From PUMD01 sp964599275 (GTDB taxonomy: Bacteria > Bacillota > Sulfobacillia > SLMV01): DNA of 17,001 nt. A program made the position numbers and the translations under genes. Below the pieces are notes generated by a model. It did no database searches. It saw only the letters and a list, made by a program, of their open reading frames with translations, and was not told the origin of the DNA. How positions within the stretch are numbered: position 1 is the stretch's first letter; each line of letters starts with the position of its first letter. Shown here one piece after another: positions 13,263 through 17,001 of this stretch. The stretch spans positions 1 to 17,001 of the forward strand of contig CAZRFK010000038.1 of assembly GCA_964599275.1 (NCBI GenBank), in the 5' to 3' direction.

Positions 13263-14813
13263 TTACATGGGAATGTTCCCATGCGGTTTGTCAGACTCCT
13301 GGCTCTTTCTTTTTGTGCGAAGAACCCGGAGTGCTCCAGCCAATTTCTCTCTGGTTTCCTCTGGCTGAATAACCGAATCTATGTAACCTCGAGAAGCAGC
13401 GATATATGGACTGGCAAACTTTTCACGATATTTATCAATTTTTTCCTTACGCACCTCAGCCGGGTCCTCAGCTGATTCAATCTCTTTACGGAAGACTATG
13501 TTACAGGCTCCCTCAGGACCCATCACAGCAATTTCTGCCGTTGGCCAGGCAAATGTCACATCAGCCCCCAGTGACCTGCTGCACATGGCCAAATAGGCGC
13601 CCCCATAGGCTTTGCGGAGAACCACTGAAAGTTTGGGAACTTGAGACTCAGAATAGGCGTAGAGAACTTTGGCTCCATGGCGGATAATTCCCCCGTGTTC
13701 CTGCCCGACTCCTGGTAGATAACCTGGCGTATCCACAAAAGTTACCAGGGGTATGTTGAACGCATCACAGAAACGCACATGTCGAGCAATTTTGTCAGAA
13801 GAATCTATATCAAGGCATCCCGCCAAAAACCTCGGTTGATTAGCTATAATACCTACTACCTGCCCTTTTAATCTTGCCAGCCCTACTACTGCGTTAGTGG
13901 CAAAGGAGTCCTGGATAGGTATAAAAGAATGTTCATCTACAACAGCACGTATTACCTGTTCCACGTTGTAGCTTTTGTTGGGAGATTGTGGCATAATTTC
14001 CGCCAGGCATTTTTTCGGCAAAGCTGGTGGGGTTTGTTGGGTGTGCGGAGCCCTTGCTTCATTGTTTGCAGGCAGTAGACTTAGAAGCCATCTCAACTCA
14101 GAGAACAAATCATCTTCCGTCTGGTAAGTCAGATGGGCAACACCACTTTTTTGGGCGTGGGCTCGGGCCCCTCCCAGTTCTTCTGAGTCTATTTCCTCTC
14201 CTGTAACTGAATTGATAACTGCAGGACCAGTGATAAACATTTTTGAAGTATTCTCAACCATCAAAACCAGATCAGTCAGCGCTGGGGAGTAGGATGCACC
14301 TCCTGCACAAGGACCGGCGATAACAGAGATTTGAGGTATGATGCCGGAAGCGGCAGTGTTTCTGCGGAATATTTCTCCATATCCATTAAGAGCATCAACC
14401 CCTTCCTGGATACGGGCTCCACCTGAGTCGTTTATGCCGACAAATGGACATTTATTCTGCAAGGCCAGGTCCATGACACGGCAAATTTTCTGGGCATGCA
14501 TTTCCCCGAGTGAACCACCCATTGTGGTAAAGTCCTGGGAGAATGCATAAACAACCTGCCCGTTGACCTCGCCGTAACCTGTCACCACTCCATCAGCTGG
14601 AACTTCTTTCTCTTCCATACCTAAATCGTGGCTTCGGTGCTGAACGAATGCGCCCACCTCCGAAAATGTGTCTTCGTCAAATAAAAGATTCAAACGTTCC
14701 CTGGCGGTGTATTTGCCCCTTTCATGCTGTCGGGCTATGCGTTTGTCACCACCACCTTTTCGGATTTGTTCAAGGCGTTTGCTGAGAGATTCATATTCTT
14801 CTCCTTGACTCAA
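13263..14813 (-). CDS. mmdA: Acyl-CoA carboxyltransferase subunit (methylmalonyl-CoA decarboxylase alpha / propionyl-CoA carboxylase beta)
   Basis: A 516-residue protein of the carboxyltransferase family, with two crotonase-like halves. Visible marks are the GGARIQEG helix (131-138), the oxyanion-hole loop GPCAGGASYSPAL (167-179), and in the second half the DTPGYLPGVGQEHGGIIRHGAK and LRKAYGGAYLAM stretches. It transfers carboxyl groups between an acyl-CoA (methylmalonyl/propionyl) and biotin. No biotin carrier, biotin carboxylase or membrane decarboxylase subunit lies next to it, so partners must be encoded elsewhere. I start at TTG 14813, since GGGAGGG lies 7 nt upstream; a TTG at 14843 has no site. 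Confidence 0.9.
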   Translation of the reverse strand: MSQGEEYESLSKRLEQIRKGGGDKRIARQHERGKYTARERLNLLFDEDTFSEVGAFVQHRSHDLGMEEKEVPADGVVTGYGEVNGQVVYAFSQDFTTMGGSLGEMHAQKICRVMDLALQNKCPFVGINDSGGARIQEGVDALNGYGEIFRRNTAASGIIPQISVIAGPCAGGASYSPALTDLVLMVENTSKMFITGPAVINSVTGEEIDSEELGGARAHAQKSGVAHLTYQTEDDLFSELRWLLSLLPANNEARAPHTQQTPPALPKKCLAEIMPQSPNKSYNVEQVIRAVVDEHSFIPIQDSFATNAVVGLARLKGQVVGIIANQPRFLAGCLDIDSSDKIARHVRFCDAFNIPLVTFVDTPGYLPGVGQEHGGIIRHGAKVLYAYSESQVPKLSVVLRKAYGGAYLAMCSRSLGADVTFAWPTAEIAVMGPEGACNIVFRKEIESAEDPAEVRKEKIDKYREKFASPYIAASRGYIDSVIQPEETREKLAGALRVLRTKRKSQESDKPHGNIPM

Positions 14814-14887
14814 AGCGCATCCCTCCCGATAAATAATTCGCAAGTATGCCCAAGAGGCGAACTCACGATAATCGTTATTTGATGTGA

Positions 14888-16558
14888 TTATGTCTTGTCT
14901 GTAGCTTCCTTCAGATCTATGTTTCGCTCATCGATCCCGGCTCGCTCGGAACGGGCAATCACCGTTATCTCGGCATTGTCCGGCGCAGATACCACCCAGA
15001 TTGCGTTTTGTGACGATTCGGCACTTCCTGTTCCCCACTTGCTTTGACCGCTGATAAATCCATCGAGAAAACCTAGTTCTTGACAGGGATCTCCGCTGAG
15101 AATTCCCACCTCGTCTGAAGCCTGCAGTTCTGCTTCATCGGGCTGGACAACATCGAGTTCCTTGGCCTTCTGAGATGCCGCCGTGGGCAGGTAGCCATGG
15201 TTGCCTATTAATGCTTCGATGCGGTATATATTATCTGCCTCAAGTGAAACATCTGTCTCCTCAATACGCAGCCTGGGAAGAGCTCCTGCCTGGCGGATGA
15301 TCCACCGGGTGTTTTTGTAACACTCCTGCTCGAGGAGCTCGGGCGGTGGATTCTGCACGGCAAACTTCGGATCCCAGCCCCCCAGCTCAACTTTTCCGAG
15401 TTGAGGATGCTCAAACGCACGCCACTGATGAAAGCCCCGTCCGGCCAGTTCTCGATCATTCCACTGTAGAAGTCTGCATTCATATCCCTCTAAAAGTTCA
15501 GGATCCTCAGCGGCCCGGTATTTTTCGCGGTCAATTCCGGCCCGATCCCACCGGTCCCAAACTTCGGTAGTGTATCCAAGTATTCCCCGGTGTTCATATG
15601 CCCATTCGGTCAGGGTGGAACAGTTGTCTGATTTCTCATCAGTGTATCCTGTAACAGTTTCGCCTTCACGGGCAATTTCTATGGTGGCTTTCAAATCCTC
15701 CTCGTTCATGTCTTCTTCAGGATACTGATAGGGGTTACGGTAGAAAAAGCCTCCATAAGTGTGTATAGCCTGCATTCCGCCTATGTTATTATGAGATATC
15801 ATAAAATCAATTATATTTTTGGCTTCCGGCTCCGAGGTGGGGTAGTCTCCGGCACCCTTGGTGTCAGTCGTCCAGTTGGACGGGAAGTTGCGGTTTAAAT
15901 CGAGTCCCCAGGGAACAGACTGCTCTTCGAACGGTTCAGAATCGGTTCCACGGAGTTCACCCTCCTTGTACAAATGGTAAAAAGGGCCACCGTATTCGGC
16001 GGGACGACGGGGCACCATAACCCGTGGATCCTTATTAGAAGGACGCCATTGTCCCCGTTTATCGTCGCGGACCCGCATGGTGAGAATCTTGCCGTCTCCA
16101 TCAATGTCGCATGGATGAAGCCCGGGAAGTTCCTGAACGCCGTCTGGGTATGGACGAACACTGCTTCTCAACAGATAAGGAGTAGTCAGGTATTTTTCAG
16201 CTCCGTCTGGATTCACGCGTGGCAGCAGGTAAAATGCCTTGTCATTCAGCAGTCGGGTAACTTCTTCATTTTCGGAAAACTGTCTGGTAAGAAAATCGAC
16301 AGCGTAAAGAAGTATCATGGATGGAGTTACCTCGCCTGCATGGATATTGCCATCGCAGTAGAGTGCGGGTTTTTCCTCCGCAGGTCCGGTTTCCTTGTTG
16401 GTAACGGTTACCGCCCACACGTCACGCCCCTCGTAGCTTTTTCCGATGCTATCCAGTGTTATTAGCTCGGGGTATTTTTCTGCAAGAGCCTGTAGGTGCC
16501 CTGTCAGATCATCATAAGTCAAGTAGCGGTCGAATGTTATTTCTGGATGGCTGCTCAT
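14888..16558 (-). CDS. M14-family zinc metallocarboxypeptidase
   Basis: A 556-residue protein. Zinc ligands H73 and E76 (NIHAGE), H266 (AIHTYG), the substrate-binding LNRNFP (221-226) and catalytic Glu 332 (YTTEVWD) show a complete M14 active site. It should cleave C-terminal residues from peptides. No signal peptide is visible, so it is likely cytosolic. Between the first ligands and the NRNF motif is an inserted segment with CDIDGDGKILTMRV (150-163), shaped like a Ca-binding loop. The protein is strongly acidic, and the region appears richer in GC than its neighbours. The ATG at 16558 has GGGAGGT 6 nt upstream. Confidence 0.9.
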   Translation of the reverse strand: MSSHPEITFDRYLTYDDLTGHLQALAEKYPELITLDSIGKSYEGRDVWAVTVTNKETGPAEEKPALYCDGNIHAGEVTPSMILLYAVDFLTRQFSENEEVTRLLNDKAFYLLPRVNPDGAEKYLTTPYLLRSSVRPYPDGVQELPGLHPCDIDGDGKILTMRVRDDKRGQWRPSNKDPRVMVPRRPAEYGGPFYHLYKEGELRGTDSEPFEEQSVPWGLDLNRNFPSNWTTDTKGAGDYPTSEPEAKNIIDFMISHNNIGGMQAIHTYGGFFYRNPYQYPEEDMNEEDLKATIEIAREGETVTGYTDEKSDNCSTLTEWAYEHRGILGYTTEVWDRWDRAGIDREKYRAAEDPELLEGYECRLLQWNDRELAGRGFHQWRAFEHPQLGKVELGGWDPKFAVQNPPPELLEQECYKNTRWIIRQAGALPRLRIEETDVSLEADNIYRIEALIGNHGYLPTAASQKAKELDVVQPDEAELQASDEVGILSGDPCQELGFLDGFISGQSKWGTGSAESSQNAIWVVSAPDNAEITVIARSERAGIDERNIDLKEATDKT

Positions 16559-16750
16559 TTGTTTACCTCCCAAAATATGCTGGGTACTGAAAACAAGATT
16601 CTATTTTTGCTAATTGCCGGACGCTTAAAAACTTTCGTCATATGTACCCCAGTTCCCTGCACAACTACACCAACAAGTAGTGGTGAAATGCCTTTCATGA
16701 GCTCACAGAACAGATGCGAAACTTCAGCGACCATTTATATTGTCATACTG

Positions 16751-16796
16751 TCTATCAGACATGGTGAATCCCCGGAATCATGATAGACCCCGGGGA
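16751..16796. repeat. Two interlocking inverted repeats between gdh and the peptidase gene
   Basis: TCTATCA (16751-16757) pairs with TGATAGA (16781-16787), and TCCCCGG (16769-16775) pairs with CCGGGGA (16790-16796). Each stem has one arm inside the other's loop, so they are mutually exclusive or form a pseudoknot. This lies 45 bp past the glutamate dehydrogenase stop on the minus strand. No T-tract follows, so a terminator role is uncertain. Confidence 0.35.
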
Positions 16797-16840
16797 CCGG
16801 AAAGCTGTGTGGATTCATCTTCAGGTTATCAGGGGTTCAT

Positions 16841-17001
16841 TCACCCGAGCCAGCCGCGGATTTCCATTGCATCTGCGACTCTCTTTACGGCAACCAGGTA
16901 AGCAGCCTCGCGCATACCGACATTCTGCTTCTTGCTCATTTCATAAACTTCATTGAATGCGTTAATCATAATATTGCGCAGACGTTCGTTGGTCTCTTCT
17001 T
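16841..17001 (-). CDS. gdhA: Glutamate dehydrogenase, C-terminal fragment
   Basis: The last 52 codons of a gene running off the window, ending at TGA 16841-16843. The peptide ends …MREAAYLVAVKRVADAMEIRGWLG, the typical C-terminus of NAD(P)-dependent hexameric Glu/Leu/Phe/Val dehydrogenases of glutamate dehydrogenase type (A-Y-x-V-A-V-x-R-V-x-x-A-M-x-x-R-G-W). It would interconvert glutamate and 2-oxoglutarate with ammonia. Coenzyme choice cannot be read from this fragment. Confidence 0.85.
   Translation of the reverse strand, partial: EETNERLRNIMINAFNEVYEMSKKQNVGMREAAYLVAVKRVADAMEIRGWLG

Overview
The window reads like a chromosomal segment of an anaerobic, endospore-forming member of the Bacillota (Clostridia-like; possibly a salt- or alkali-adapted lineage). 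This rests on a spore photoproduct lyase-family gene, a CarD-type RNA polymerase-binding protein, strong GGAGG-type ribosome binding sites before most genes, GTG and TTG starts, and a nickel-pincer (LarA-like) racemase. The lineage is an inference; no rRNA or other marker is present. Nearly everything lies on the minus strand.

Layout. 1-124: end of an S9-type peptidase (+). 194-4209 (-): a LarA-like protein followed by a metal ABC transporter (binding protein, ATPase, permease) whose genes overlap by 8 bp. 4294-6779 (-): a MOT1-type molybdate/sulfate transporter, a previously hidden 44-residue membrane peptide gene overlapping both neighbours, a spore photoproduct lyase-like radical SAM protein whose expected catalytic Cys is Ala, and a 49-residue helical protein. 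6818-7636 (-): CarD-like regulator with a terminator; its acidic C-terminal tail is made of 27-bp tandem repeats interrupted by a 100-N assembly gap. 7894-8478 (-): stand-alone pyruvate-kinase C-terminal-domain protein, divergent from a sirtuin (8682-9443, +). 9463-10524 (-): Clp1/Grc3-like P-loop protein. 10546-11147: about 600 bp without an intact gene, holding a plausible frame-disrupted remnant on +. 11224-11296 (-): tRNA-Ala(CGC) with a consensus promoter. 11465-11650 (+): a 61-residue SPW-like membrane protein. 11695-16558 (-): GNAT acetyltransferase, 5-formyltetrahydrofolate cyclo-ligase, methylmalonyl-CoA decarboxylase/acyl-CoA carboxylase carboxyltransferase subunit, M14 metallocarboxypeptidase. 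16841-17001 (-): C-terminus of a glutamate dehydrogenase.

How the genes may work together: peptidases plus glutamate dehydrogenase and an acyl-CoA carboxyltransferase suit amino acid/peptide fermentation; the LarA-like protein next to a metal importer suggests linked metal supply and metalloenzyme use; the transporter/small-peptide/SPL-like trio is tightly coupled translationally and is the most unusual arrangement seen. I found no CRISPR array, insertion sequence, prophage or recognised defence system.
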